The position numbers were made by a program, and so were the translations under genes. A stretch of 64,000 nucleotides of DNA, taken from the NCBI RefSeq assembly GCF_009646115.1, contig NZ_CP045720.1, forward strand, positions 3,162,001 to 3,226,000. Reading direction: 5' to 3'. Origin of the DNA: Pantoea eucalypti (GTDB taxonomy: Bacteria > Pseudomonadota > Gammaproteobacteria > Enterobacterales > Enterobacteriaceae). Shown here piece by piece: positions 31,689 to 43,913 of this stretch (positions are counted from its first letter, which is position 1; the number at the start of each line of letters is the position of its first letter). A model generated the notes under the pieces. It ran no database searches and was not told where the DNA came from. It saw only the letters and a program-made list of their open reading frames with translations.

Positions 31689-31799
31689 ACTGTGTCCCTC
31701 TTGTCTGAACAACATTCCACAGGACAGGCTGCTGCCTGTCATAGGATAAGTATAGACAATGCCATCTGAAGCGGGATCAAAGCGGGAAAAATCTGAGGG

Positions 31800-32324
31800 T
31801 TAGCTGGCGCGCGCCAGAGAAAGTGACAGCAGAATCTCTTCCACCACACACTCCGGTGCCTGCATGGCATTCACCTGATGATGGGCCGCCGCCTGGTAAA
31901 GGTGCGCGCGTTCACGCAGTACATCACTCATCTCGTCAGCAATCGGACGTCCGGTTAAGGTCGGACGCTGGGCCGCTTCAGGTTCGCTTTCCAGTCGCTC
32001 TGCCAGCACTTCGGGGGACGCGCTGAGCCAGATCACCTGCCCCTGCTCCTGCATAAAGCGGCAGTTCTCTTCAGCCAGGATCATGCCACCGCCCGTGGCA
32101 ATGACCGTCCTGGGGGCCGTGACTGCTTTCAGCGACTCCGTTTCACGGGCGCGGAAACCTTCCCAGCCTTCCGCCTCGACAATCTCCGTCACGCTGCGTT
32201 GCGTGCTGAGTTGCAGATGGTGATCGGTATCCGTAAAGGCGTAGCCCAGCGCCTGCGATAACGCCTCGCCGACCGTGGTTTTGCCGCAACCGCGAGCGCC
32301 AATCAAAAAGATGGGTAGTGACAT
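31800..32324 (-). CDS. aroL: AroL, shikimate kinase II
   Basis: Phosphorylates shikimate with ATP in the aromatic amino acid pathway. 174 aa, the E. coli length. P-loop GARGCGKTT at residues 9-17, the Asp of TDTDHH, Arg in FRARE, the glycine-rich GGGMIL and the lid Arg in AQRPTLTG are all present. In E. coli it is repressed by TyrR; I could not pick out a convincing TyrR box upstream here. yaiA follows 111 bp downstream. Confidence 0.97.
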   Translation of the reverse strand: MSLPIFLIGARGCGKTTVGEALSQALGYAFTDTDHHLQLSTQRSVTEIVEAEGWEGFRARETESLKAVTAPRTVIATGGGMILAEENCRFMQEQGQVIWLSASPEVLAERLESEPEAAQRPTLTGRPIADEMSDVLRERAHLYQAAAHHQVNAMQAPECVVEEILLSLSLARAS

Positions 32325-32639
32325 CAGGGCCGTTCCTCCGCCTGACCGCGCGATGCGGCTGCATGGTTAGCTGATTAATGCGACGCATCATAACTGGAAA
32401 TTATTATGGCCTCCACCTGTCAGGCATGATTTACGCTTTTTCCTCACATGAACAGCGATAATCTCTCTATTTTCAAGGGGAAATGCATGCACGTTTTGTG
32501 CATCAGGTGAGTAACCGGGCGCTAAAAAACGCATAAAACGGCGGCTGAAATGGGCTGGCAATATTTGCTTACCGCCCGGATTTTACTTTTCGTGTTGACG
32601 ACCCCATATACTGATAACAATCGCCACAGGAGAGTCATC
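32325..32639. other. 315-bp divergent gap between aroL and the DUF2076 gene
   Basis: Contains the promoters of both genes, not resolved. One clear element is the inverted repeat ATGCAC/GTGCAT at 32487-32503 with a 5-base centre, a possible operator or small hairpin. No gene is visible. Confidence 0.35.
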
Positions 32640-33368
32640 ATGCAACGCGAAGAACAACAACTGATTGATGGGCTGTTCAGCCGTCTGAAACAGGCCGAAA
32701 GCCAGGCCGTGGCACGCGATGCCGCTGCCGAACAATTGATTAACCAGCATCTTCAGGCGCAGCCAGGCGCGCCTTACTACATGACGCAGGCAATCCTGAT
32801 TCAGGAAGCGGCGCTGAAAAAACTCAATGAGAAAGTGTCAGCGCTGGAAAGCCAGGTGGCACAGTTGCAGCAACAACAACAGCAGCAGCCTGCACAGAGC
32901 AGCGGCGGCTTCCTGTCGGGACTGTTTGGCAGCGGTTCGCGTCAGCAGCCTCCCGTTCAGCAGCCGCAGCAACAGTCACCGTGGAACAGTGCGTCGCAGC
33001 AACCGGCACAGCAGCAGTATGCCCCTGCCCAGGCACCCGCGCCACGCGGCACCGGTTTCCTTGGCGGCGCTCTGCAAACTGCCGTGGGCGTCGCGGGTGG
33101 TGTCGTGATGGCCGACATGCTGACCAGCATGTTCCACCATTCACAGCCGGAAGAGATTGTGAATATCATCAATGAGCCGCCGCTGCCGGAGGTGAATGAT
33201 AATCTCAACACCTTCAACGGTGGCGATGACAATGCCGATAACTTTAACGGCGGTAACGACAGCGCCTTCCTCGACCAGAACACGGGCTGGGACAGCAATT
33301 ATGCCGACAACAGCGATCTCAACGATTTTGGCGGCAACGATTTCGACGACGACGACAGCTTCGTTTAA
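32640..33368 (+). CDS. DUF2076 family protein
   Basis: A 242-aa protein with N-terminal coiled coil and low-complexity tail. The ATG at 32640 has CAGGAGA upstream. Residues 1-80 ([18 protein letters not shown], then a helical stretch ending in seven Gln) match the DUF2076 N-terminus. A Gly/Gln/Pro-rich linker follows, then a hydrophobic segment [23 protein letters not shown] near 150-172, and an Asp/Asn/Gly-rich acidic tail ending DFDDDDSFV. The layout suggests a membrane- or envelope-associated stress protein; function unknown. Its stop overlaps the convergent yaiI stop by four bases. Confidence 0.83.
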   Translation: MQREEQQLIDGLFSRLKQAESQAVARDAAAEQLINQHLQAQPGAPYYMTQAILIQEAALKKLNEKVSALESQVAQLQQQQQQQPAQSSGGFLSGLFGSGSRQQPPVQQPQQQSPWNSASQQPAQQQYAPAQAPAPRGTGFLGGALQTAVGVAGGVVMADMLTSMFHHSQPEEIVNIINEPPLPEVNDNLNTFNGGDDNADNFNGGNDSAFLDQNTGWDSNYADNSDLNDFGGNDFDDDDSFV

Positions 33369-33823
33369 GTTGAGCGTTTCTGCTGGGTGAGCCAGCTATC
33401 CAGTTCATTCGCAAACTGCTGGCGGTCACGCGGACTCATCGTCGCGGGGCCGCCGGTCTGCACGCCGCTTGACCGCAGCGTATCCATAAAATCACGCATC
33501 GTCAGACGTTCGCGTATCGTCGCCGGTGAGTAACGCTCGCCGCGCGGATTCAGCGCCGCTGCCCCTTTCTCAATCACCTCAGCCGCCAGCGGAATATCGG
33601 CGGTGATCACCAGATCGCCGGGCTGACAACGTCTGACAATCTCATTGTCCGCCACATCAAAGCCAGCAGGCACCTGCAGCGTGCGCAGATACGGCGATGG
33701 CGGCACGCGCAAAAACTGGTTCGCCACAAAAGTGACCGTGGTCGCGGTACGATCCGCCGCACGGTAGAGCACCTCTTTGATCACATTCGGACAGGCATCG
33801 GCATCGACCCAGATAAACATCAT
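33365..33823 (-). CDS. yaiI: YaiI/YqxD family protein (DUF188)
   Basis: A 152-aa protein of the PIN-like DUF188 family, starting [21 protein letters not shown], with [24 protein letters not shown] and the conserved LNPRGERY. The acidic residues of DADACP and TADIPLA resemble a metal site, so a nuclease-like role is often proposed but is not proven. Two adjacent ATGs are possible; the second (33820) is better spaced from AAGGA. Its position next to proC matches E. coli. Confidence 0.95.
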   Translation of the reverse strand: MMFIWVDADACPNVIKEVLYRAADRTATTVTFVANQFLRVPPSPYLRTLQVPAGFDVADNEIVRRCQPGDLVITADIPLAAEVIEKGAAALNPRGERYSPATIRERLTMRDFMDTLRSSGVQTGGPATMSPRDRQQFANELDSWLTQQKRST

Positions 33824-33988
33824 GATTCCTTACAGTCAGAGAAGCCTGAGATCTTGCCGGGTTCCTCTTAAATGGCAAATTTAATTTGCGCCACGCTTTC
33901 CAGCGCGCTTGCAGCTGACTTGTTATTCGGGCTGGCTGAAGTAAGCTAGCTCACTGAGAAAAACGAATAATGTCCTAAGGAGATGGCG

Positions 33989-34801
33989 ATGCTGGCAAAG
34001 AAAATCGGATTTATCGGCGGGGGAAACATGGCGAAAGCCATTATCGGCGGACTGGTCAACAGCGGCAAAATCGCCCCGTCTGATATCTTCGTTTACGATC
34101 GCAAAGCTGAGACCAACCAGGCGATGGCAGAGCAGTATGGCATCAACGCAGCAGAGAGCGCGGATGCGCTGGCGCGTGAAGTGGACATCCTGTTCGGCGC
34201 AGTAAAACCGAATGTCATTCTGAAAGTATTAAAAGAGCTGGCAGGCAGCCTGAAAAAAGAGGCGCTGGTGGTGTCGATTGCGGCTGGCGTGACGCTGGAC
34301 TCGCTTTCCTCGGTGCTGGGTTACGATCGCAAAATTGTCCGCGCAATGCCGAATACGCCCTCACTGGTGAGCGAAGGCATGACCTCGGTAACGCCTAACG
34401 TGCTGGTTGAGCAGCCGGAGATCGACGAAGTCGTGGCGATTTTTGAGAGCTTCGGCAAAGCGGCCGTGGTGGATGAATATCTGATTCACTCCGTGGTCGG
34501 CGTGAGCGGTTCTGCACCGGCATACGTGTTTATGTTTATCGAGGCGATGGCGGATGCAGCCGTACTGGGTGGCATGCCGCGTGCTCAGGCCTATCAGTTT
34601 GCTGCGCAGGCGGTTAAAGGCGCGGCGCAGATGGTGCTGACCACCGGTAAACATCCGGCTGAACTCAAAGATATGGTCTGCTCTCCAGGCGGCACCACCA
34701 TTGAAGCGGTGAAAGTGCTGGAAGAAAAAGGGATGCGCTCGGCAGTGATGGAAGCGATGCAGCAGTGCATGGCGAAGTCAGAGAAACTGAGTCGCAGCTA
34801 A
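33989..34801 (+). CDS. proC: ProC, pyrroline-5-carboxylate reductase
   Basis: Last enzyme of proline synthesis, NAD(P)H-dependent. 270 aa from the ATG at 33989 (AAGGAG six bases upstream); an ATG two codons earlier overlaps that ribosome site. The nucleotide-binding IGFIGGGNMAKAI is at the N-terminus, and the C-terminal dimer domain has VVGVSGSAPAYVF and KDMVCSPGGTTIEA. It is divergent from yaiI as in E. coli. Confidence 0.98.
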   Translation: MLAKKIGFIGGGNMAKAIIGGLVNSGKIAPSDIFVYDRKAETNQAMAEQYGINAAESADALAREVDILFGAVKPNVILKVLKELAGSLKKEALVVSIAAGVTLDSLSSVLGYDRKIVRAMPNTPSLVSEGMTSVTPNVLVEQPEIDEVVAIFESFGKAAVVDEYLIHSVVGVSGSAPAYVFMFIEAMADAAVLGGMPRAQAYQFAAQAVKGAAQMVLTTGKHPAELKDMVCSPGGTTIEAVKVLEEKGMRSAVMEAMQQCMAKSEKLSRS

Positions 34802-34816
34802 CCGGTGAGAAAGTGC

Positions 34817-34848
34817 GCAGGGCGGCCCGTCAGCCTGGTCCGCCCTGC
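34817..34848. terminator. Hairpin between convergent proC and the Rieske oxidoreductase gene
   Basis: GCAGGGCGG pairs with CCGCCCTGC across a 14-base loop, 16 bp after the proC stop. No T run follows, so it is a possible weak stop for both converging transcripts. Confidence 0.4.
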
Positions 34849-34855
34849 GTGCAGC

Positions 34856-36382
34856 TTAACTGATTTTCGCCTGACAGCGCGCCACCGCGTCAGAAAGCGT
34901 CATGGGATGCTGCATCTGCTGCACCAGCTCAGCGGTCAGCGTATACATACCGCATGAGCAGATCGCCGCCAGTTGCCCCTGCTGACCATAAAACGCCATA
35001 AACTTTTTATCCTCCAGCGAACCGATTAGCTGGAATTCATCCCATTCTGCCGCGTGGCCAACATACTCATAACGAGTGCCATACTGGGTCGTCCAGAAGA
35101 ACGGCACCCGATCAAAAGCGACGTTTTGATCCAGCATATTCCATGCGGCAGTCTGTCCCTGCTGATGTGCAACGCGATAGTGCTCAATACGCAGCGGCCC
35201 CTGTGCCGCCGGATAGGTGGCGATATCCCCCGCCACCCAGATATTATCAGCGACCCGCAACTGATCATCCGCCTGCAGGCTGCCATCCTCTGCCAGCGGC
35301 AGATCGTGAATAAAGTCGGTGGCCGGTTTAACCCCGGTCGCGAACAGCACAACGGTAGCATCCAGCCTGCGTCCGCCCTTCAGCTGCACGCCATTTACCT
35401 TCTGGTCACCCTGCAGCGCTTCGATCTCGCCCTGCACCCACTTCACGCCGTTTTGCTCATGAAGCTGGTAGAAATAGCGACCAATCTGCTCGCCAAACCG
35501 TTTAGCAAAAGGCAGTGCCTGGCGGGCAATGACTGTGACGTCAATATCGCGGTTACGCAGTGCCGACGCCAGTTCGGTACCGATAAAACTGTTGCCGATA
35601 ATCACGATTTTATGGCTGGCATCCACCGCCTGAAGCAGCTCATCGGTCTGCGCTTTGCTGCGCAGCAGATGAACCCCGTCAAGATCGCTGCCCGGCAAAT
35701 CGGGAAGAACAGGCGTCGCGCCGCTGGCGATCAACAGTTTGTCGAACGCAAGCGTCCCGCCATCGCCGAAGATTAACCGCTGTTGCTGTGCATCCAGCCG
35801 GCTCACTGTAGCCTGGAGTCTTTCAACGTGGTCCATCACATCCGCTTTCAGCAGCTGCGGCACTTCGTTAATATCCATTTTTCCCGACGGCACAAATTTG
35901 GTCAGCGCGGTGCGGTCATAAGGTGCATCGGCTTCACGCTCGACCAGTATCAGGCGGCCTTTAAAACCTTCATGACGCAGACGCCATAGCGCTGCGCTAC
36001 CCGCCGCGCCGCCACCTAATACCACATAGACCGGTGCATCTGCCCCGCTGCCAATGGGTGCTGCGGGTGACATCGCTTTGGGGTTTATCAGTACCCGGCC
36101 CTCTTCAATGCGAAGCGGGTACTGTTTGAGATCGGCTAACGCCAGCGGTTCACACATTTTGCCATCGGCGATATCAAACGCGGCTTTATGCCACGGGCAG
36201 ACCAGCCGATCGCCGCAAATCGCGCCCTGTTCAAGCGGTGCGCCAGCGTGTGGACATTTCGCCTGAAAAGCACGGACGTTGTCACCGTCGCGAATCAATA
36301 ATAGATCAACATCGCCGAGCGTCTTTTTAACCGGCTGTCGCTGCGGCAGATCGTTCAGGTCGACGGTAAATTGATAGTTCAC
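34856..36382 (-). CDS. Rieske [2Fe-2S] FAD/NAD(P)H-dependent oxidoreductase
   Basis: A 508-aa fusion of an N-terminal Rieske ferredoxin domain and a pyridine-nucleotide-disulphide-type flavoprotein, as in AIFM3-like and dioxygenase reductase proteins. The Rieske ligands are C43/H45 (CPHAG) and C62/H65 (CPWH). FAD binding follows with YVVLGGGAAGSAAL, and NAD binding with VIIGNSFIGTELASAL; the second FAD motif is VAGDIATYP. The start is GTG at 36382 with GGAG eight bases before; an ATG three bases upstream is out of frame and closes at once. It takes the place of dgcC next to proC. The electron acceptor is unknown. Confidence 0.88.
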   Translation of the reverse strand: MNYQFTVDLNDLPQRQPVKKTLGDVDLLLIRDGDNVRAFQAKCPHAGAPLEQGAICGDRLVCPWHKAAFDIADGKMCEPLALADLKQYPLRIEEGRVLINPKAMSPAAPIGSGADAPVYVVLGGGAAGSAALWRLRHEGFKGRLILVEREADAPYDRTALTKFVPSGKMDINEVPQLLKADVMDHVERLQATVSRLDAQQQRLIFGDGGTLAFDKLLIASGATPVLPDLPGSDLDGVHLLRSKAQTDELLQAVDASHKIVIIGNSFIGTELASALRNRDIDVTVIARQALPFAKRFGEQIGRYFYQLHEQNGVKWVQGEIEALQGDQKVNGVQLKGGRRLDATVVLFATGVKPATDFIHDLPLAEDGSLQADDQLRVADNIWVAGDIATYPAAQGPLRIEHYRVAHQQGQTAAWNMLDQNVAFDRVPFFWTTQYGTRYEYVGHAAEWDEFQLIGSLEDKKFMAFYGQQGQLAAICSCGMYTLTAELVQQMQHPMTLSDAVARCQAKIS

Positions 36383-36583
36383 GGCATGGCTCCTTTCACT
36401 GTTTCTGGTCTTATGCTGCACGGCAAAAAAGCCCGCTGCGCAATCCCCTACAAACAGTAAGTGTGGCAAAGGAACCGGGAAGCCTGATGAGGAATCTGTT
36501 TCAGAAAGATAACCTGCTGTTGTGGCAGGTAATTTAATCGGCGTTGAGGGGGAAGTGAATCCGCATCGGGCGGCAGATAGAAG

Positions 36584-36601
36584 CGGCCACCTGCGTGGCC
36601 G
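36584..36601 (-). terminator. Hairpin after psiF
   Basis: A perfect 7-bp stem CGGCCAC/GTGGCCG with a 4-base loop lies 9 bp past the psiF stop on the minus strand, followed by CTTCTATC. It is a moderate terminator. Confidence 0.5.
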
Positions 36602-36610
36602 TGGGCATCA

Positions 36611-36913
36611 TCAGCTCTTTTTCAGGCACTGACTCATAAAGGTTTTACGGGCATCGCCTGCCAGTTTTTTATCACCGGCTTCACCGTTACAGCTTTTCAT
36701 TTTCATCTGCTGCGGTGACATCTGCGACATCTTGCTGTCCTTTTTCAGGCATTCACTCATAAAGGTTTTGCGCGCATCCCCTTTGAGATCCTGTGATTTC
36801 GCATGCTGGTTGCACATCGTCATTTTCTCCTGCTGCGGAGTTTTCTCCGCAGCACCTGCCAGCCCGCTGACCAGCAGGCCTGCCATCATCATCGCCATTA
36901 AACCGACTTTCAT
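36611..36913 (-). CDS. psiF: PsiF, phosphate starvation-inducible protein
   Basis: A 100-aa exported protein. Residues 1-22 form a signal peptide ending in AGAAE. Two PsiF repeats follow, each with a Cys pair: MCNQHAKSQDLKGDARKTFM...CLKK and SCNGEAGDKKLAGDARKTFM...CLKK. In E. coli psiF is downstream of phoA in the Pho regulon. Here phoA is missing, and the upstream gene is iraP; no clear Pho box was seen in the 112-bp gap. Confidence 0.95.
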   Translation of the reverse strand: MKVGLMAMMMAGLLVSGLAGAAEKTPQQEKMTMCNQHAKSQDLKGDARKTFMSECLKKDSKMSQMSPQQMKMKSCNGEAGDKKLAGDARKTFMSQCLKKS

Positions 36914-37025
36914 CTTGATAACTCCACAGTGGATTGTCCTCTATTATTCTGGCAGCGAATAAGCAAAGCAGAAAATGTTTGAGGTCAAAGTGATGGGAAG
37001 ATCCCATTCCCGACCTGTTCCGGGA

Positions 37026-37280
37026 TCAATACTGGCGGGGATGATGGAGCAGCTTTTCAATGTAATTGCGCAGCAGGCGTGCATCGTTATCATCAGCATC
37101 AGCCACGTTGTCCATAGCGCTTTCAATGCTGGTGGTGATTGCCAGATGTTGTTGCGGCTCCAGCTTGCGAACCAGCGCAGTGACAACGATCTCCAGTGCT
37201 TCAATCTGCGCCATTTGCTCTTTCGCTGTCGCCTCTTTTTCAGCCAGCTTTACCAGTAACTCAGCAATCAGGTTTTTCAT
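37026..37280 (-). CDS. iraP: IraP, anti-adaptor that stabilises sigma-S
   Basis: An 84-aa protein matching E. coli IraP (86 aa): it starts MKNLIAELLVKLAEKEA, has QIEALEIVVTALVRKLE and ends LLRNYIEKLLHHPRQY. IraP binds RssB and blocks delivery of RpoS to ClpXP, notably in phosphate starvation. It is coiled-coil in the first half. Position one gene upstream of psiF on the same strand equals E. coli iraP-phoA-psiF with phoA deleted. Confidence 0.92.
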   Translation of the reverse strand: MKNLIAELLVKLAEKEATAKEQMAQIEALEIVVTALVRKLEPQQHLAITTSIESAMDNVADADDNDARLLRNYIEKLLHHPRQY

Positions 37281-37481
37281 GCTGTTGTCTCAGCGGTGGA
37301 GAAAAGCTGAAATTATCACCACGCTGGCTAAAAAAACAGAGGGCGACAGCCATTTTTTCAGTGGCTTAGCCCACATTTATCCCATCTGTTCAGCCATTTA
37401 CGGTTATTTTGCTGGCGAAACGTTTTGCGGGGTTGCACTGCCGCGGTTAAATGTCGCTTGCCTGAAATGAAACAGAGAAGC

Positions 37482-37706
37482 TTAACGAGGATTTACGAAT
37501 CCGTGACCCGGCCCGCCACCGTGTCCGCCCCAACCGCCGCCGGGAGGCGGGAAAATACATCCACTTAATGCAGTCACTAATCCCACAACAGCCACCAGCT
37601 TATTGATTCGTACCCTATCTACCTCAGAGTGAAAAAATCGGGCGGAGTGTATGAAGCCGCTGGCATGGCGACAAGTGAGATTCCTCTGCTTCAGGCGGCT
37701 ATTCAT
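37482..37706 (-). CDS. Small Gly-rich putative lipoprotein (start uncertain)
   Basis: The 3' part encodes a convincing lipoprotein, INKLVAVVGLVTALSGC followed by a short mature tail rich in Gly, Pro and His (PPPGGGWGGHGGGPGHGF). The open frame extends up to an ATG at 37706, giving 74 aa, but that would place about 30 unrelated residues before the signal helix. The natural start by homology would be the codon before NKLV, which here is ATC (37605-37607), with a GAGG about 16 bases upstream. So either a rare ATC start, the GTG at 37595, or the long form is used, or the gene is decaying. Confidence 0.45.
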   Translation of the reverse strand: MNSRLKQRNLTCRHASGFIHSARFFHSEVDRVRINKLVAVVGLVTALSGCIFPPPGGGWGGHGGGPGHGFVNPR

Positions 37707-37812
37707 CTTTGCTGACCAGACTTAACGTTTTACCGCCAGTATGTCGTCGTATTCTCAACATCCCGGTGAGTTTGTTAACAGGACTATTTGTGTAAATCGG
37801 GAGGGTGAACAC

Positions 37813-42160
<4,348 letters not shown>

Positions 42161-42594
42161 GAGCAGACGATATAAAGAGAGGGTAGGCTCAGTCTAACGC
42201 GCGCATTCTCAGCGTGACCGACAAAACATGGCACAGAGAGTGAAAGAACGGATTCTGCTTTGATTCGGCTCAATTACCGGCACAAATTTCACCGACGCAG
42301 GAATTCAGAGTGCGAAGCGCGCGGATGACAGACGGCACTGAAATGCGCTTCTTAAACGCCCCCTCATCAATATGGAAAAATATGTCATTCTGTTACTGAC
42401 AACCCCGCTCCCCGCTTCTATGTTTAAAAAACCGCCAGCCGTGGCGGTGTGGCGATCATTCTGATCGGTGCGACGTCCTCCGCAAAAAACGGTGCAGACC
42501 ATCCGGCTACGCTGAGGCAAACCAGCTTATTTCATACAGATACGCCCTTACTCAGCAGTAAGGGGCAGTGGCGTGTTTCAGCGGAGGTGGGGAA
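42161..42594. other. 434-bp gap between mdtG and the YmgB-like gene
   Basis: Holds the mdtG promoter region, a strong minus-strand terminator at 42426-42448 with no gene upstream of it to account for it, and an 8-bp hairpin (CCCTTACT/AGTAAGGG, 42545-42564) just ahead of the YmgB-like start. A 71-codon minus-strand frame (42305-42520) runs through the terminator and shows no family features, so I do not call it. Confidence 0.4.
42426..42448 (-). terminator. Orphan Rho-independent terminator
   Basis: On the minus strand ACCGCC and GGCGGT pair around a 6-base loop and are followed by TTTTTTAAAC. The stretch upstream on that strand (42449-42594) has no gene, so this may end a small RNA. Confidence 0.65.
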
Positions 42595-42846
42595 ATGAGA
42601 GTACAACCAAATAGCGCCAGCCGTGCAATCAGCGACTATTTTAAAAGCCCGGCCTGGCGGACACCGCCAGAGTCCGATCTGCTGGCGGTGATCCTGCGTG
42701 AAATAATGGAAGCGGGCGAGCCCGCCACCAGTAAAGTGCTGATTGCGCGGGTGATCGATAAACTGGAAGTAGAGGGCGACGAGATGCAGTTGCAGCGTTA
42801 TCGCACCTTGCTGGCTCAGTTGATCGACACGCAGCCGGAGCCGTAA
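42595..42846 (+). CDS. YmgB/AriR-like biofilm and acid-response protein
   Basis: An 83-aa helical protein. From the ATG at 42595, with GGAGG upstream, it has AISDYFKSPAWRTPPESDLLAVILREIM and KVLIARVIDKLEVEGD, a pattern matching E. coli AriR (YmgB), which begins its fold with ISDKALASYFRSS. In E. coli these small proteins (YcgZ, YmgA, YmgB) act as connectors to the Rcs system and affect biofilm and acid resistance. No YcgZ or YmgA partner is adjacent here. Assignment rests on pattern only. Confidence 0.7.
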   Translation: MRVQPNSASRAISDYFKSPAWRTPPESDLLAVILREIMEAGEPATSKVLIARVIDKLEVEGDEMQLQRYRTLLAQLIDTQPEP

Positions 42847-42858
42847 ATCAACCGGCGT

Positions 42859-43176
42859 CTACTTCACCCAGCGTAACTTATCCGCTTCGCTGACGCTGGC
42901 ACGTCCGCTGCTGCGCTGAAACAGGCAGAGCTCCCGTCCCCGCTTATTTTTCATGTGCTGCTGCGGGTAGCGTCCCTCCAGCAACAGTGCACTGTAACCT
43001 GTGTTGTCGTCATATTCGATCGGTTCGCCCAGCACCCTGACTTTGCTCAGGTGGCTGGCGTTGACGCACGCCTGAACCATCACCTCGCGGCTCTTTTTCC
43101 AGGCGTCTTCACTGGAAGCATGCACCAGTGTGCTGCTGAGTAACAACGTGGGCAGAAATGCCACTATGCGTTTCAT
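42859..43176 (-). CDS. Small secreted protein, function unknown
   Basis: A 105-aa protein with a signal peptide (MKRIVAFLPTLLLSSTLVHA, cut before SSED). The mature part has two Cys (in QACVNAS and LCLFQ), which could form a disulphide, and the motif GYSALLLEGRYPQQHM. No family was recognised. It is convergent with the YmgB-like gene (12-bp gap) and lies ahead of another small envelope gene on the same strand. Confidence 0.7.
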   Translation of the reverse strand: MKRIVAFLPTLLLSSTLVHASSEDAWKKSREVMVQACVNASHLSKVRVLGEPIEYDDNTGYSALLLEGRYPQQHMKNKRGRELCLFQRSSGRASVSEADKLRWVK

Positions 43177-43334
43177 CTTCTTCTTCGCTCCTGTTCCGGT
43201 CCGCGGACGCTAAAAAAATTCCCGCCGGGGCGGGAATAAACAAGACGAGCACTATCTATTGTGTGACGAGGAAGTTTCTCAAACGCGCAGCTATCCTCGC
43301 CTGCCGTTATGACAAGCCTATGACATTCTGGCCA

Positions 43335-43631
43335 TTAGCCACAATAAACTGAGCTGATATTGCCATTTTTATCGGCCAGGAAATTAAGCCGGTTGAGATT
43401 AAAGTCCATGGTGACGGCTGAATTATAGGGGATCGGACGCACCTGCTGTTCGAAGTGCTGACCCTGCAGTGCGGTCAACGGTTTGCCGATATAGTGTTGA
43501 AACTGTGAGGCGCCGCAGCGGTCAGCGTCGGGATCCTGCGCCACACGGGCAGTGTCGGGTTGAGAGGCAGATTGACAGGCGGTTAATGCGAACAGACCGA
43601 CTACCAGCAGCCCTTTTCCATAAAATCTCAC
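43335..43631 (-). CDS. I78-type peptidase inhibitor lipoprotein
   Basis: A 98-aa lipoprotein: lipobox LTAC with Cys at 19. The mature domain matches the I78 (elastase inhibitor) family by its end-to-end pattern: DRCGASQFQHYIGKPL, then RPIPYNSAVTMDFNLNRLNF and the closing ISSVYCG, whose Cys pairs with the first. Members are periplasmic inhibitors of serine proteases or defence against secreted peptidases. It is a monocistronic gene by spacing. Confidence 0.82.
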   Translation of the reverse strand: MRFYGKGLLVVGLFALTACQSASQPDTARVAQDPDADRCGASQFQHYIGKPLTALQGQHFEQQVRPIPYNSAVTMDFNLNRLNFLADKNGNISSVYCG

Positions 43632-43847
43632 GTTTATTCTCCTGTTGGACGTGTAACACCTTGCCCAAGAGTAGCAAAACGCGCCGGCAGACCTGAACCC
43701 TCAAAAGGTAAAGTTGTTACAGCAGGATTAAGCCAACTGCTGGGCAGGCGTCCTTTTGAGATTAATCGCACTCTCAGCCAAAAAAAAGTCACCGTGAACC
43801 CCTACAATTTCTTAAGAATTTTCTTACCCAGCCCCGTGGAGGTCATA

Positions 43848-43913
43848 ATGGAACTGATTATTTTTGTTGTCTGCGCAATGCTAATGACCGCCCTCGCGGT
43901 CAAAGTGCGTTAA
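43848..43913 (+). CDS. 21-aa small membrane protein
   Basis: A very short gene: ATG at 43848 with a strong GGAGG seven bases before, then 21 codons to TAA. The product, MELIIFVVCAMLMTALAVKVR, is a single hydrophobic helix ending in Lys and Arg, typical of bacterial one-helix microproteins. Its stop codon overlaps the convergent stop of the GGDEF/EAL gene by four bases. I know of no named family. The strong ribosome site and the positive-inside end argue it is real. Confidence 0.6.
   Translation: MELIIFVVCAMLMTALAVKVR

Noticed and set aside
32325..32639. TyrR box upstream of aroL
   Set aside because: E. coli aroL is TyrR-repressed, but I found no convincing TGTAAA-N6-TTTACA match in the gap, so no site is annotated.
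36914..37025. Pho box upstream of psiF
   Set aside because: Searched for by eye because psiF belongs to the Pho regulon in E. coli; no tandem CTGTCAT-like repeats were seen.
42305..42520. 71-codon minus-strand open frame
   Set aside because: It is crossed by a strong terminator on the same strand and has no recognisable protein features.
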